Part shown: in pieces, positions 10,521-22,922 of the stretch | Position numbering within the stretch: the first letter of the stretch is position 1 | Layout of the letters: every line of letters starts with the position of its first letter | Source of the DNA: Anaeramoeba flamelloides | Lineage: Eukaryota; Metamonada; Anaeramoebidae | NCBI GenBank assembly: GCA_027625915.1 | Contig: JANTQA010000010.1 | Location: forward strand, 806,001-870,000 | DNA length: 64,000 nucleotides | Reading direction: 5' to 3' | Notes under the pieces: generated by a model | What the model was told of the DNA's origin: nothing | Database searches by the model: none | Seen by the model: the letters and a program-made list of their open reading frames with translations, nothing else | Program-made: the position numbers and the translations under genes

Positions 10521-11838
10521 GTATCAATATAATTTACAATATTTTTCGATTTTTTAAAGGATTTTCAAAAAAAAAAATAACTATTTAAATTAATAATTTA
10601 AAATATAAGTTTTATCAAATAACTGTTTTTAATATTAACAGTTAATTGTTTATGCCCATCAATTGAAAAAAACAATATTTCAAGGTATAAATTTCAAAAA
10701 ATTTAAAAAATTATTTGAGAATAAAATAAATGAATAATTTTTTCGAATTCTCAAATTATTCAATATTTGGTTTATTTTTATTGTATTTTTTGATAAAGAT
10801 GGAATTTTGAATTATTGTTTGTTATACAAAACATAATATTTTACTTTAAGTGAGATTTCCTCAAAATAAAAATATTTTGGCAAATTTTTATTTTTCTAAT
10901 TTGATCCCAAAATCCCAAACCAAAAAAGGAATCAGATCTCTTACTAAAAATTTAATCGGAAAAATGAACTCTTTTAAAAATGATAATTTGTTTCCCTACA
11001 ATTGATAAAGGAGTTTGTTTAACGAATTTCGTTGTCCACTTATACAATTAACTGCATTATTATCTTCATAGAGGTAAATCTAGAACGGTTAAGAGTGTTT
11101 TTATACCAAAGAATTTTTTTCTCTCAGTCTACAATTCTTGGCAGTAAAAATTGATTTAGTCCTCAAAGATTTTATAATGTCAAGAAACAAAAAGGATAAA
11201 AAACAAAATGTGTTCTTCCAATCTGCCTGATTAGCAAATAAATTTCGAAATAAAAGGGTTTGGTAATTCAGAGACAAGGTTTGATAATAACGTTTCAATA
11301 GGTTGGTTTAATGAGAGTTAGCATATGTAATACTAATAGTAACAAAGTTTATCAATTAATAAACAATTATTTGTTTAGGTTCTTGTATAAAGTTCTTTAA
11401 AGCAACTTAATCCTGCCTAAACATTTTTTTGTTAAAAGATTGTTCTTTTAAAAACCAAGTATCACAACAACAAAAATCCTCCTTTTTTAGCCGAAAATGT
11501 TTCATTATTTATCAATTTTGAAATTTCTTTTTTAAGAAATTGGAAATCAAAAATAGATTGTTCAAAATTAACACTATTTCGAAATTTCTTTAGAATATAT
11601 CTGAAATCTTTTAACTAGAAAAAAATAAAATTCACTAAAATTTACACAAGTTTTAATAAATTCTGCTCAAAGCTTCAGATTTTTATGTTTGATTGTAACT
11701 TTACAATTTGCCTAGAAATCTATTGTAGTCATATTTAATTGAAACAACCAACTTTGATCATAATTAGGTTATGAATAGAAAAAATCATTAATTGAAAATT
11801 AATTTTTTTTAAATTTATTTCTCAAATATTATTCTTCA

Positions 11839-13920
11839 ATGACCTTCCAAGATTGGACTGAAAGGTTAGGATTTTATAATATATTTCATTTTATTTATCA
11901 TGTTCTTCTCAAATTGGTTGGCCTACTTGTCTTTCGAAACAAAAAGGCACTATCAAAATATAAAACAAGAAAAATAAATAATGAGTATTTGGAATGCACA
12001 AACAGACCATATGAAAGGTTAATTACATATGAAAAAATGATTAGTGAGGTGAATTATTGCACTGAAATAAGCAAAAGGTGTTTCCACGGTTTAAAAAATC
12101 ACAAAAGCAAGTACCAATTAAGCGATCAAAGGGTTCTTATCATAAGCAGAATCTCCTTAATTCAAGAATATTTAAAGACGATTACGATTTTTTATCAAAT
12201 GATATCAAAAGTATATCCCTTGGAAGAGGCGATCAGGTCTGTGTCATTGAACCAAAAGGAATGTGGTGAATTGAAAAAGAAACTTGGTACCAATTGCGAA
12301 CGCCTTGGGCCCAAGGCTTGGTCGTTATACGCACTGAATCATTCATCGTACCAGACTTGCAATTTCACAGGCCAATTACTAACGAAAACCCCCAAAGAGC
12401 TCTTATCAAAATCAAGGCAAACGCTTGAAGATCTGGAGAAGTCTGTCTTTCTTTTCAAACAACTCTCACACTTTTTGGTTGCACTACCCAATTTCCTTGG
12501 TTTTGAAATTGGCAATTATGATTTCAAAAGCCAACTGATCACAGAGAATCTTGTCTTGCAGAAAAAACAAAACGCAAAAGAAACAATATTCCAACAAGCA
12601 AAAGATTTACCAAAGTCTTTGGACTCTGTGTTTGAATTTTTGACTTCTCCCCGTAAAGTGTTCCATATCTTGGAGTGGGTTTCCGATTTGAAAAAGACTG
12701 TGCACCAATTAAATGTAAGCTGGGGAGCAGTCAAATACTGTGATACGATAAAAAATTCGACCATTAAATTGATTTCTTATTTAATAACCTTTTGTTGTTT
12801 TTATTGCAGACCAAAGCACTGTAAGAAACTTGCCTCCCATTACAAATCAAAATCAAGGGCATCTCTGCATACATCACAATTTGTTTTTAATTTAATGGAG
12901 ACCCAGCCAACTCATTTTTTTATCTATTTCCCTCTTTTAAGTGTCCCTCATGAATGTTTATTTTGGATCCCAGCAAACACAACCCCAAAATCGAATTTTT
13001 TTGAGAATTCAAACCAAATTGATAAGATCAAAAACGGTAAAGGTAATTTAACTAATAATAAAGCGAAGAATCACAATTTCAATTATTACTCCAGAATTAA
13101 ATTCCCAAATTCTATTCAAATTAGATACTTCAGCCAGTTCCCAATGAACAACTCCCTGAAAAGACACTCCAACCCAAATTGGGTAAGCAACACTATAATT
13201 TTCCATGCACACGGCGGCGGATTCATTGCTCAAAGTTCCTATACACACTCCCCATATTTAAAAAAATGGTGCAACAAAGCAGGTGCTTCAATTCTCTCTG
13301 TTGACTATACAAACGCGCCTGAGGGGAAATTCCCAACACCGCTAATTGAAGTGTACACAGCCTACCGATGGCTTTTAGAAAACCTCTCCTTGTTTGTAAA
13401 TCCGAAAAAAAAGCACAAGATCGTGGTCGCGGGCGACTCTGCAGGTGGCAACTTACTAGTTTCGATGATCATAAAATTAATTTCAGAAGGTAACGAGCAA
13501 CTTTTACCCGACGCAGCAATTCTCGCTTATCCGGTCATTAACCTTTCAGACGATTTTAGCCTTTCCAGAATGTTATTTTGCGAAGGCCCATTTATGTCTG
13601 AGCCAGTATTAAAATTATGTTTGGATAACTACCATAAGCCAGATTCCAAGACGGAACAAAACGAATACATTTCTCCAATATTAACAAACGATGAAATATT
13701 GAAAAAATTTCCTAAATGCCTAATACAAGTCGGGCTCGCAGATTCCCTTTTAGACGACTCATGCTATTTTGCAGATAAGTTGCAAAGTCTCGGCAGAGAT
13801 GTACAGTTCCACGTTTACTGCCTACCTCACACCTTTTTATCTCTTGAAATGTTAATCCTTGGTGCTAAAATTCCAAACAAACATATAATAGAGTTTATCA
13901 GAAAATTGGATAAAAACTAA
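11839..13920 (+). CDS. Hormone-sensitive-lipase-family esterase, 693 aa
   Basis: An alpha/beta hydrolase of the HSL (LIPE) family, expected to hydrolyse acylglycerol or sterol esters in the cytosol or on lipid droplets. Intronless, ATG at 11839, TAA at 13918. The oxyanion motif H458-G-G-G is present, the nucleophile is S534 in GDSAGG, the probable acid is D635 in GLADSLLDDS and the base is H664 in LPHTFLSL. The DxxLDDS and LPHxFLSL wording is typical of the animal HSL catalytic domain. Residues 1 to about 340 form the HSL-type N-terminal helical region, with a hydrophobic stretch near residues 14-32. A short polar linker at about 385-410 is low complexity. No animal-type regulatory serine module is obvious. 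All catalytic residues are in place, so the protein should be active. Confidence 0.93.
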   Translation: MTFQDWTERLGFYNIFHFIYHVLLKLVGLLVFRNKKALSKYKTRKINNEYLECTNRPYERLITYEKMISEVNYCTEISKRCFHGLKNHKSKYQLSDQRVLIISRISLIQEYLKTITIFYQMISKVYPLEEAIRSVSLNQKECGELKKKLGTNCERLGPKAWSLYALNHSSYQTCNFTGQLLTKTPKELLSKSRQTLEDLEKSVFLFKQLSHFLVALPNFLGFEIGNYDFKSQLITENLVLQKKQNAKETIFQQAKDLPKSLDSVFEFLTSPRKVFHILEWVSDLKKTVHQLNVSWGAVKYCDTIKNSTIKLISYLITFCCFYCRPKHCKKLASHYKSKSRASLHTSQFVFNLMETQPTHFFIYFPLLSVPHECLFWIPANTTPKSNFFENSNQIDKIKNGKGNLTNNKAKNHNFNYYSRIKFPNSIQIRYFSQFPMNNSLKRHSNPNWVSNTIIFHAHGGGFIAQSSYTHSPYLKKWCNKAGASILSVDYTNAPEGKFPTPLIEVYTAYRWLLENLSLFVNPKKKHKIVVAGDSAGGNLLVSMIIKLISEGNEQLLPDAAILAYPVINLSDDFSLSRMLFCEGPFMSEPVLKLCLDNYHKPDSKTEQNEYISPILTNDEILKKFPKCLIQVGLADSLLDDSCYFADKLQSLGRDVQFHVYCLPHTFLSLEMLILGAKIPNKHIIEFIRKLDKN

Positions 13921-14094
13921 CATTTTGAAAATTTTTATGTTTTTTTCTAATCTTCTTTTGAATTATTTCACTTTGATTAAATAAATTATTCTTTTTATTT
14001 CCTTTTCATTTTTTTTTTATTGTTATTATATTTTTTGGAGATTATAGACAATAACAAATCAAATGATTTTCTTTTTGTAATGTACAAAATTTTA

Positions 14095-14122
14095 AATATA
14101 TATATATATATATATATATATG
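14095..14122. repeat. (TA)n microsatellite
   Basis: About 13 uninterrupted TA units in the 3' flank of the HSL gene. Confidence 0.95.
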
Positions 14123-14384
14123 AAAATCAAAAGATTTGGGATAAAAGATTAATAATTATTGTTTTTTTTTATTTGTTTGTTTGTTTTAAAGTAGAATCAA
14201 TAGAAATATTATATCAATTCATATGAATTATCTTTCAAAAGGTGTGGCTTGCCTATTATAATAAATTGAAATGCATTTACTTTAGTATTCAGAAATTATT
14301 AATAATTGAATTTTGTTAATAATTAACTTTGAAATTATTAAAAATAAATAATAACCTGATATTTTAAAAATTATAAAAAAATTA

Positions 14385-14600
14385 AACCCAAAAACTAAAA
14401 AAAAGGTGAGTTATAATTTTTGAAATGAGGATTTACCTATTTTTTAACGGAACTTTCACTGAAAAAGAGTTTAACGGCAAGATTTTTGATAATAATTAAA
14501 TTCATTTTAAAAGACATTACATAGTTTAAATTTTGTTCGTGATTATTTTTCTTTTTGAAGATCTTTTTTTTTTTCTACATGATCTTTTGGAAAAAAAAAA
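14385..14600 (+). repeat. Dispersed repeat family D, copy 1
   Basis: Aligns with 32758-32985 in the same orientation. Shared blocks are AAAAACTAAAAAA, GAGTTA(T/C)AATTTTTGAAAT, AACAAGATTTTT-like, TTAAATTCATTTTAAAA, ACATTACAT, and CTACATGATCTTTT against CCACATGATCTTTT. Identity is about 75 percent. Confidence 0.8.
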
Positions 14601-14607
14601 AGAAAAA

Positions 14608-14690
14608 ATGGTTAAAAAGTTCAATGCATTTTTTAAATGGAACCATTAATAGAAATATAGAAACCTGAAAATGTAAAGTTAAACCAATTA
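14608..14690 (+). repeat. Family B fragment
   Basis: Resembles the left end of family B: GGTTAAAAAGTTCAATGC here against CGGTAAAAAAGTTCAACAC at 8663, and ATTAATAGAA ... CCTGAAAA ... AAAGT as at 49660-49690. It sits between the family D copy and the Tc1-like fragment. Confidence 0.45.
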
Positions 14691-14852
14691 AAAAAATCTC
14701 AAATTAATGTATTTTTTTTGGAATTTTTAATTTACAAGATATTTTTTACTAGAATCTGAAATTTGTGATTTAATTTCAAATTTTTCTGTTCTATTTAATT
14801 TCATTGAAAAGATTGTCCCTTAAAAGTATAACTGACTGTATAATAATTTTAT
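14690..14852 (+). mobile_element. Tc1/mariner-like MITE fragment (family E)
   Basis: The right end AACTGACTGTA matches the right terminus of the complete element at 54908-55112, and the body matches the copy at 52174-52377 (CAAATTAA, TTTACAA, TACTAGAA, TTAATTT, ATTGAAA, TTAAAAGT in order). The left terminus is missing, so it is a 5'-truncated relic. Confidence 0.7.
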
Positions 14853-16722
14853 TTCCACAAATTAAATATCTAATTATTGAAAAATCATAAAAATATGAAA
14901 TTTATAAATATTATTAAACTGATTTTTTAATTTATTGTGTAAAGTTGATTTTGAAATCAATAAAATGATTTTTTTTTTTTTCATTTTTCATTGGTAAAGT
15001 CTTAGTGAAATAATTTTTTTTTAAAAAAAACATTATTCATAATGTTTGAATTTATAATCAGCACTATGGATATCCATTGATGAAGAAATAATGAGAACAA
15101 AATAAAGTAAAAAAAGGGGAATTTGTTATTGAATTCTACGGATTTGAAATTCGCTTCGTATATGTTACTGTTTAAACCAATTTGATCTATTGTGTATTTT
15201 TTCTTATACGGTGTGTGTAGATCCCGTCTTAAGGTTTCAAAATTAAAACTAAAAAAAAAAGGGTTATTTAAAGAATCTTTTAATTTTGGTGAATAAAATC
15301 TAAAGTCTATCAATTATTAATTGATATTTTTCAATGGTATTCAAAATTAGTTGAATTTAAATTTAATTATATTTTTAAAAACAAATTTTATTAATTTTAT
15401 CATTTCAAAATAAAGGTAGATTTTGATGAATGTCGCCAAATAATGTATTTTTTTCGTATTTTAGAAATCATGTTTATAATTCATCCTCATGGTATTTTTT
15501 TAAAACATCATTTGAAAGAGGTGAGTACATTTATAAATGATTTAAAAATATCACAATCTTCATTAATTTGTTTTTTTGTTTTTTTTTTTATGTATTGTAT
15601 GTACCTTTAGCATATATATTACCATTTAAAAAAAGTAAATATTAAATACATATGCCAAAAGATGAAAGAAATAAGAAAATTTGAAATGGGAAGATGTAGT
15701 GGGTAATATATAAAAAAATCAAAACTGGAAGAGGAACAGGTTGAATAATAACGAGTGAAGATTGTATCTCCCATTTGAAGATGTATACACGATACGATAT
15801 AGAAATTTGATTGCCGATTAATAGATCTTGAAAAAAATTATTAAAACAGGGGGAAACAATATTTTTAAAAACTGCTCAAATAATGGTTATCATAACAGTT
15901 TTTATTTTCAAAATTTAGTAATCTTTTTCAAGTGTGAATTAATTCGGGTGGCACACATAAGGTGGTGGTTGGAAGTGTATTTGTCCATGTTTCCTAAGTC
16001 ATGTCACCCTTTAAAAAATAGTCTAGGGGTTGAAAATCTCAAAGTGGGATTTACCATCATTTATATTTCCAAGAATTAATCTTCTTTTTCCTTTTCATTT
16101 TTATTTCTTTATTATCGGTTACTAGACACTTGGATTATTATTTTAAAATTTATTTTTTTCATATTTTGTTTAATAAAAAATATTCATCTTTGTTTTTTGG
16201 CCTATTGACGTTTTTTAACACTTTTTAGTTTTAATGTGGCTTGTTACTCAATTTGGCTTGCTCTAAATCTGTAAAATTAGCTATTCTTTTTTGAACTTAA
16301 ATTATATTGAAAGAAATAGGTTATACTCATAAATTACGATTTTAATCTAAACAAAGTAAAGTTTTTTTTTTAATAGTTTACTTTTCTCTTAAAATTATAT
16401 TGAGAATGGAAAAAAAAAAAATTAAAAGTTAACACAATTTCTGAAATATAAAGTATTTAGGAAACTTTAATAATAAATTTACTCTCAAAAAAAAATTCAA
16501 TAAAATCATAAAATAAATAAAAAGTAAAATTAAATCGAAAAATTAAAATTAAATAAAAAAAAAAAATAATAATTAGAATTAAATAGAAATATCTTTAATT
16601 TTCTTGTTTATTTTGGGATGGTAATGGAATTACTCTAAATTTTAGTTCAAAAATTTTTATGGTTATTTATGATTTTTTATCTTTTTGAAGAAATAAAAAT
16701 AAATATAATAAAATTAAATAGT

Positions 16723-17877
16723 TTATTTCTTTTTTTTTGTTTTTAATTTGTGAACATAAAAATCAAGTTCGGCACCTTCAAGAATATAACCATCACATCT
16801 ACCACATTGACCAGGTCTTGAACTGATGGATGCAAATAATTTTCCTTTTTTAAATTGATCAATAAGTTGTTTGCTGATGATGTGTCCTTCTCTCCTTTTA
16901 ACTTTCTTTTGGATGTATTTTTTCATTTTCTTTTTTCTTTCGTTTTTGTTTTTCCATTTTTGTCTCTATTAGTAACAAGTAAGTAGGAACAAATGAAAAT
17001 TGTTGGTGTACAAATTAGGAATGGAATAATTGAGTTTCAAAAATAAAGTAAGTTAAAAATAAAGTAAGGTTAATTAAAGTTTGGTGTTTACTCAGAATAA
17101 AAAAAGAAATCAAAATAAAAAAAAAGAAATAAAAAGGCAATTAATTACGAGTTGCTTTGGATTGAGTTCTTCTTTTTTTTCTTCGGTTTCTTTTTCTTTG
17201 TTTTCCTTTTCTTTTTTTTTCATTTTTTTATCACCAATGTTTTCACCATAAAATTGTTTGTACCATTGTTTAAATGGGGTTGCATCAATTATAACAATAG
17301 CTCCCTTAACAAGAGTTTTTGTTCTAACTAATTCATTGTTTGAGGCATTGTAAACAACATCTAAGATTCTTGTTTTTCTTGAGATGGCTTTTTTAATGAA
17401 TAAATTTGTATTTTTATTTTTTATTTTTTTGGGGAATTATTTCAAAATGGAAAAAGAAAAAACAATAAAATTCATAAGCAGAAAAAAAAAAACAAGAATT
17501 AATATTTTGAGTTTTAAATAATTTTACTAAAAAGAGAGGTTTTCCAAAATAAAGTAATATTTTGAATCCATCAAAAAAAAAAAAAAAAATACAAAGAAAT
17601 TAAAAAGCAAAGAGAAAATTAAAAAAAAATTAAAATATAAAGCAAAAAAAAGATCTTTAAACAAACCTTCAGATCCCCAAGACCAATTACCAGAGTCAAG
17701 ACGAAGGGCTCTGTATTTGGTGTTTCCACCATGAGTTCTTACTGGTCTAATTAATTTTGGACCGAGTTTAGTATTTGCAGGTGGTCTTCCAATTCTGGCT
17801 TGTCTTTTTGATCTCCATTTCTTTCTTTTACCACCAGTTAATTTTCTTTTTTTATCTTTTGCTCTTGAGATACCCAT
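16723..17877 (-). CDS. RPS8: 40S ribosomal protein eS8, three exons
   Basis: A small-subunit ribosomal protein. Exons on the minus strand are 17877-17667, 17387-17149 and 16965-16723 (211, 239 and 243 bases), joining to 231 codons including the TAA, so 230 aa against about 208 in animals. Exon 1 gives [19 protein letters not shown] ... GRPPANTK ... [15 protein letters not shown]. Exon 2 gives [19 protein letters not shown] ... [19 protein letters not shown]. Exon 3 ends [16 protein letters not shown] then [13 protein letters not shown]. All three match eS8 in order. Introns are 279 bases (GTTTGT to AAG, phase 1) and 183 bases (GTAATT to TAG, phase 0, with TTACTAAT just before the acceptor as a likely branch site). 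The second exon ends in a Lys/Glu-rich insert that accounts for the extra length. An AATAAA overlaps the stop codon. Confidence 0.97.
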
Positions 17878-18804
17878 CTAAAATTTATTTAATTTGTAAG
17901 GAAAAATTTAAAAAAAATGATTCATTTTTTTCGACCCTTGATTGAAGGTTTAACACAAGAAAAAAGTAATTATAGTTTGTTGTCATTTTTGATCTCTCTT
18001 TCTAATTAGAAACCATTTATAAAGAATATCATTTATTCTTTTGAGAGGAATTACTTGATGGCTTTCACAATGGAAAGAAATTATCACTTCTCTTTTCATA
18101 TTTTCCTTTTTTTCTGTACCAATTCTCAAAGAAGGAGGTTGTTTTTCCTTTTGGATTTATTTAGGTGGTACTTTTTTATTTTTCACTTGAAATTATCACT
18201 TGCAAAACGAAAGAAAGCCAGATTTTTGAATTGAAAAAAAATAAAAATGTTGAATTTTTTATGCCATAGAAATATCAAATACTTGAGAAACTAACTGTTC
18301 ACCAAAGAAGCTTTAATAGTAACACTTGTATAAGAAATCTCAGGAGTAAAAATTTCGATAACTTTTCAAATTGTTGAAAATTACTTTACGAGAGACTCAC
18401 AAGTTAATCAAGAATATTTCAACAAAAATAAAAAAGAGTGTAATTCAAAGACAAATATTTTTACTTTTTAACTCTGAAAAATAATGTGAAAACAAAAGGT
18501 AGGTTTAAACACCTTCAAATTTAATTCTATCTCAAATTAAAAGGTACAATGGTGACTTTTAACAACAATTGAAATTAGAGAGCTTGTTTTGCAAAAGAAA
18601 TCTGATAAAATTGAAAGGACAAACTTGTATGTTATTCAAGATCTGTTTATTTACAAAGAATGTATCAATAAAAAGTATATTTTCTCTTTTTGTTGTTAAT
18701 AGCGTATTTCCACATCCCTCATTTTTTTCCTTTTTACAACTTTGATTTACTTTTATAATCTCTAATTTGGTATACTTTCTTTTCCTTCACCATTTGACAG
18801 TTGT
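17878..18804. other. Shared upstream region of eS8 (-) and RhoGAP (+)
   Basis: 927 bases separating two divergent start codons. It must carry the promoters of both. No TATA-like or repeated element stands out against the AT-rich background, and I see no gene in it. Confidence 0.75.
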
Positions 18805-19173
18805 ATGAGCAATATAAAAAAGAAACCAAAGCCTATCCCTCGAAAGGGAAATAAGCCAACACCAATAAAACGAACAGGTAACAAGCCAAAGCCCATTCCT
18901 CGAAAGGGCAATAAGCCAACACCTATTCCTCGGATGGGTAACAAACCAAAGCCAAAACCAATCCAAAGAACAAATAAACTAAACGAAACAAATAAAACGA
19001 ATGTCCAAAATGAGAAAATAGGAACCAACCCAAATAAACAACCACCAATTCCCAAGAGAAGAACAAAATTAAACCTTACTGAGTCAACTAACAAACCAAA
19101 AGTGATTCCAAAAACAATCAACAACCAATCCAACAAAAACACCCAAACAAAGGAAAACACAAAAACAAACAAC

Positions 19174-19204
<31 letters not shown>

Positions 19205-20274
19205 CGGCAACAAAGGCGCCACCAAAAATTATGAAGCGTACGGTCAAATTAGATCAAAAAGATTTAGAAACAGCAACAACCAGCCAAAATAAAGGGAACA
19301 TTTCAGAAAAGGATAAATATAAAGTTGGGATTCAAAACACCTCGAATGGCACAACACAGCAAGTGGAAACCAAAGTGGTCAAAGACATTGATTCTTTGTT
19401 TGGTGGAAACAAGTCAAAGGAAGAAAGCAAATCGAAATGGAAGCTCAGGAAGTCCCATAAAAATAATGATGGAAAAGGAAAAAAAGATAAAGAGAAAGAA
19501 AAAGGCAACGACGGGAAGAAGAAATTAAAAAAGCTCTTTAAGAAAGGGAAAAAAAACAAACAAAAAGAAGTAAAAAATATTGAAGAAACGAGGATCTTTG
19601 GTGTTCCCTTACAGGTTGCCATCCAGAGAGAAGGAAGAAACGAGTCATCACCGCCTTCAATTGTTGAAAAGTCGATCATGTATTTGGAAGAGCACGGTGT
19701 TGATCAAGAGGGTATTTATCGATTAAGCGGATCCATGCTCCAAATGGGTGAGCTAAAGGAGAAATTTAACCGCGGCGAAAAGGTCAATCTTGAAACTGTG
19801 CGTGATGAAAACACCGTTGGATCTTTAATGAAACTATATTTTAGGGAATTGCCCGAGCCGATTCTAACAGAGAAATATACGCCGCGGTTGCCAAAATTGT
19901 CAAAATTAGATCAGGAAACACAAAAAAAGAGATTGATCCACGTATACAATAATATACCAGAAGTCAACCGAGCAGTGTTAAGATGGCTGTTCCCCCATCT
20001 CTACCGCGTTTCTTTACATGCAGAAACAAATAAAATGACACCCCAGAACCTGGCAATCGTTTTTGCGCCCACTTTGCATATCCCTTTGGCTTTGATGGTC
20101 TTCATGATCAATAATTGGATGGATATCTTATGTGACGATGAAAACGAAAGAATACAAAAAGAAAAAAGACAATTAGAAGGCTTGGAACCAGACTGGGTTG
20201 AAGATTCGACAAACCAAACAAGCACACAAACGTCTGTTGAAAACAAGACTGAAATTATTAATGAAAACAATTAA
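18805..20274 (+). CDS. RhoGAP protein with N-terminal Pro/Arg tandem repeats, 489 aa
   Basis: Rho-family GTPase-activating protein; switches Rac/Rho/Cdc42-like GTPases off. Intronless, ATG at 18805, TAA at 20272. Residues 7-56 are five copies of a 10-residue unit KPxPIxRxGN. A Thr-rich run coded by ACA repeats (about residues 123-133) and a very basic stretch (about 210-255) follow. The RhoGAP domain covers about residues 262-455: IFGVPLQ, GIYRLSG with the arginine finger R306, KLYFRELPEPIL, and MTPQNLAIVFAPTL. All hallmark residues are present, so it should be catalytically competent. The basic region could bind acidic membrane lipids, and the repeats could bind SH3 domains (inference). The tail is Ser/Thr/Asn rich. 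Confidence 0.95.
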
Positions 20275-20654
20275 AATAAATTTTAGAAGAATAAACTAAT
20301 TTTTATTTTTTTCTCTTTGGAAATTTTTTTGGTTTACAAACAGTTTGATCATTTTTTCAGTGATCTGTTAAATTTTTTTAAACAAATTTTAATGTTATCT
20401 TAAAGTTCAATAAGGAAATAACAATTTAAAATCATTCAATTTTTATTTTTAATTGATTTATTATTTAAAGGCATAACATATTAAACAGTAATTTATGATA
20501 AACTATTTTTTGAGTCAAAGTGGTCCAGTTATTGTGAGTGATATACATATGTTTAAAGAATTTAAATGGATATTAGATGAAAAAAATTTTTGGAAATTTT
20601 CAAAATTGTTTTTCACATTTTTATATATATTTTTTTTACTTATTTAATGTTTTT

Positions 20655-21055
20655 CTTTTTGTTTTTTTTTAGACACGTAATTCACTTGCAAATCTTTTTT
20701 TTTTTACAAGATCTAAAGCCGCTTGGTAAAATACTGTTATTCTAATGTTACTGAAAAAGTGGAAATGATTGCAGGGAAATGATTTTAATTTCTATTGGAA
20801 TTTTATTTGGATCTTCAATAGTAGATCAAAATCAACATTGTTGTTTTGATCAATAGTCCCTAAGAATTTAAGTTTTTCGATTTTTAAGAAAATCTATTCA
20901 TTAATTAGTTTTGCTTCATAGGTATATCAACTATTCTTTGATTTTTGTCATTTTGTTTATTTTTTTTTATTTATTCTTCAAAGGTCAATTATATAGAAAT
21001 AATTGATATTTAAAAAAAACATTGGTAATTTTGAACAGAAACTTCATTTATTTTT
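20655..21055 (+). repeat. Dispersed repeat family A, copy 2
   Basis: Same orientation and order of blocks as 2455-2850, about 18 kb away: TAATTCACTTGCAAAT, GATCTAAAGCCGCTTGG, TTTCTATTGGAATTTTATTT, GTAGATCAAAATCAACATTG and CAAAGGTCAATT. Confidence 0.7.
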
Positions 21056-22819
21056 ACTTTTTTGAAATCATTTATATTTTTTTTAGTTTCATTTTTTATC
21101 CTTATCTTTTACCTTACATTTAAAAAAGACACTAACCAAACACACTAATTATTCATAAAAATAAATTGAAAAATTTTTTTCAAAAAAATAAATGAAAATA
21201 TTATATTAGAAGGATTTTTCATAGAATGAAATTATTTTACTTTGTTTTAAGAAGAATTCCCCCCTTTTAAATTTCAACAATAAAATCCCCAAATTCATTG
21301 ATTTTTTTTAGTCAATTGAATATTCTATTTTAAATTGATAAAAATGAAAAAATTTCAAGGATTTTTACAAATAATAAACTAATAATTAAAAAAAAATTAG
21401 AAATATCACAAAATAGTATTTTTTTTTGTTATTTTATCAAAAAAAAAATTAATTACAACTATTTTTTAAAGATAGAAAAAAATAAAACCATTGGTGGATT
21501 ATATCGTTTTATTTGTTACTGAATTGATTAAATTTGTTTTTATAATTGATTTTCTCATTTTTATAATTTTTTTTTCTTGTAATTTCGTAAAATAATCTCT
21601 TAAAATTATGAAATAAGAAAGAACAAAGAAAAAAACAAGGAAACATTTAAATACAATTTTCTGATTTTTATTATATGTCCTTAATAAAATTTAACACTAT
21701 TTTTTTTTCTGATTAATATTTTTCGAAATATAGCTTTATAACTTAATTCCATTAAACACTGTGATATTTTTTTTTAGAATAAAAACACTCTCAACTTTTG
21801 AATATCGATAATATTTTTTGAAATTACTGTGCACTTATTATTTTTTTTTTTGAAAAATTGGTGCTGAGAAAAGCTTGAAATCAAAGAATAAGTTATTATA
21901 TTAAATTAGAATGCTTTTCCAGAGAGTTTATCCTTTTTAAATAACTTTTTTTTTAATTTTACCAGTTAACAATAAAAAAAAAAATTTGAAGGTTAAATTA
22001 GTGCCTTTTGTGAAAAGAAAATTCCCATAATTTAGAATTTGTTTTCGTAAATGAGTTAAAACAAGAAAGTGTATCTAAACATATACATAATTTCAAGTGT
22101 GAATTCAATGATTTTGGCAAAAAATGTTTTCAAGAAAAAGTTAAATTGAAACTTTATTTATTTTGATTTTTTCATTTAGTTTTTTTAAATTGTATTAATC
22201 GAAAGTATTTTACGAGTTTTCAATTTTTAGTATTTTTTGGGCCATAGGGACATATTTTAATTGGAGACATATTATCAAAAAAATTCACTGATTCATAATA
22301 TTTTCCTTTTTAAAAAAAAAATAAACTCAAATATACCAATTTTAAAAATAGTTAAAACGGTTAAAATACCCACAATAATACAATTTCATTAAAATTACAA
22401 ATAATTTTGATTTTTGGATAATATGAAAATCATTTTTTCATTTTTTTATTTTTTATGTTAAATATATTTTTTAATTTACAAAACCTTTTCCATCTGATCA
22501 AAATATTTTTTTCCAATCTAGTCATAAAAATAGGTACATAGAACTTTGTCATCTATTTTAGAGATACTTTTGAAAACAAGATTTTTTTCACACTTTTTTA
22601 AAATAACTTTATATTTTATTTAACACATTTTTAAATTTCATTTTATAAATAACTTGAAGATTTTATCGATCTTCAAAATTAGTTATGATTAATATATAAG
22701 ATTCACAGTAAAACAAAGTATTTAATAAAAATTATGTTATTATAAATAAATATTCAATAATTACTCAAAAAAAAAAAAAAAAAATCTTTCCAATTTTTAT
22801 ATAATTTCAGAATTAGAAT

Positions 22820-22920
22820 ATGTAGAGAGTGAGAGAAAGAGAAGAAAGAGAAAGAGAAAGAAGAAGAAAAAGAATAATAATAATAATAAGAAGAATAAGA
22901 AAGGAAATAATAATAAGAAA
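22820..22920. repeat. Purine-only (AGA/AAT) simple repeat
   Basis: Nearly all A and G on the plus strand, then AAT units. It lies just downstream of the kelch-BTB stop, so it is likely in its 3' UTR. Confidence 0.85.
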
Positions 22921-22922
22921 AA

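Larger units (their letters stand above)
6155..11838. other. Long gene-free region with microsatellites and old repeats
   Basis: 5.7 kb between the divergent RUN gene (-) and the HSL gene (+). Open frames here, including one of 140 codons at 7589-8011 on the minus strand, are Phe/Ile/Lys/Leu/Asn strings expected of AT-rich DNA and show no family signal. Contents I can support are the TTTTG microsatellite, a family B copy, a family C copy and a TTTA/TA tract. No RNA gene seen. Confidence 0.7.
13921..16722. other. Intergenic region with stacked repeat fragments
   Basis: 2.8 kb between the HSL 3' end (+) and the eS8 3' end (-). It holds a TA microsatellite and three abutting repeat pieces (family D, a family B fragment and a Tc1-like MITE fragment) between 14385 and 14852. 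Small open frames at 15002-15313 and 15828-16079 have no recognisable content. Confidence 0.75.
20275..22922. other. Convergent intergenic region with a family A repeat
   Basis: 2.6 kb between the 3' ends of the RhoGAP gene (+) and the kelch-BTB gene (-). It contains family A copy 2 at 20655-21055 and, next to the kelch-BTB stop, an AGA/GAA-rich tract (about 22820-22920). Nothing else recognisable. Confidence 0.75.
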
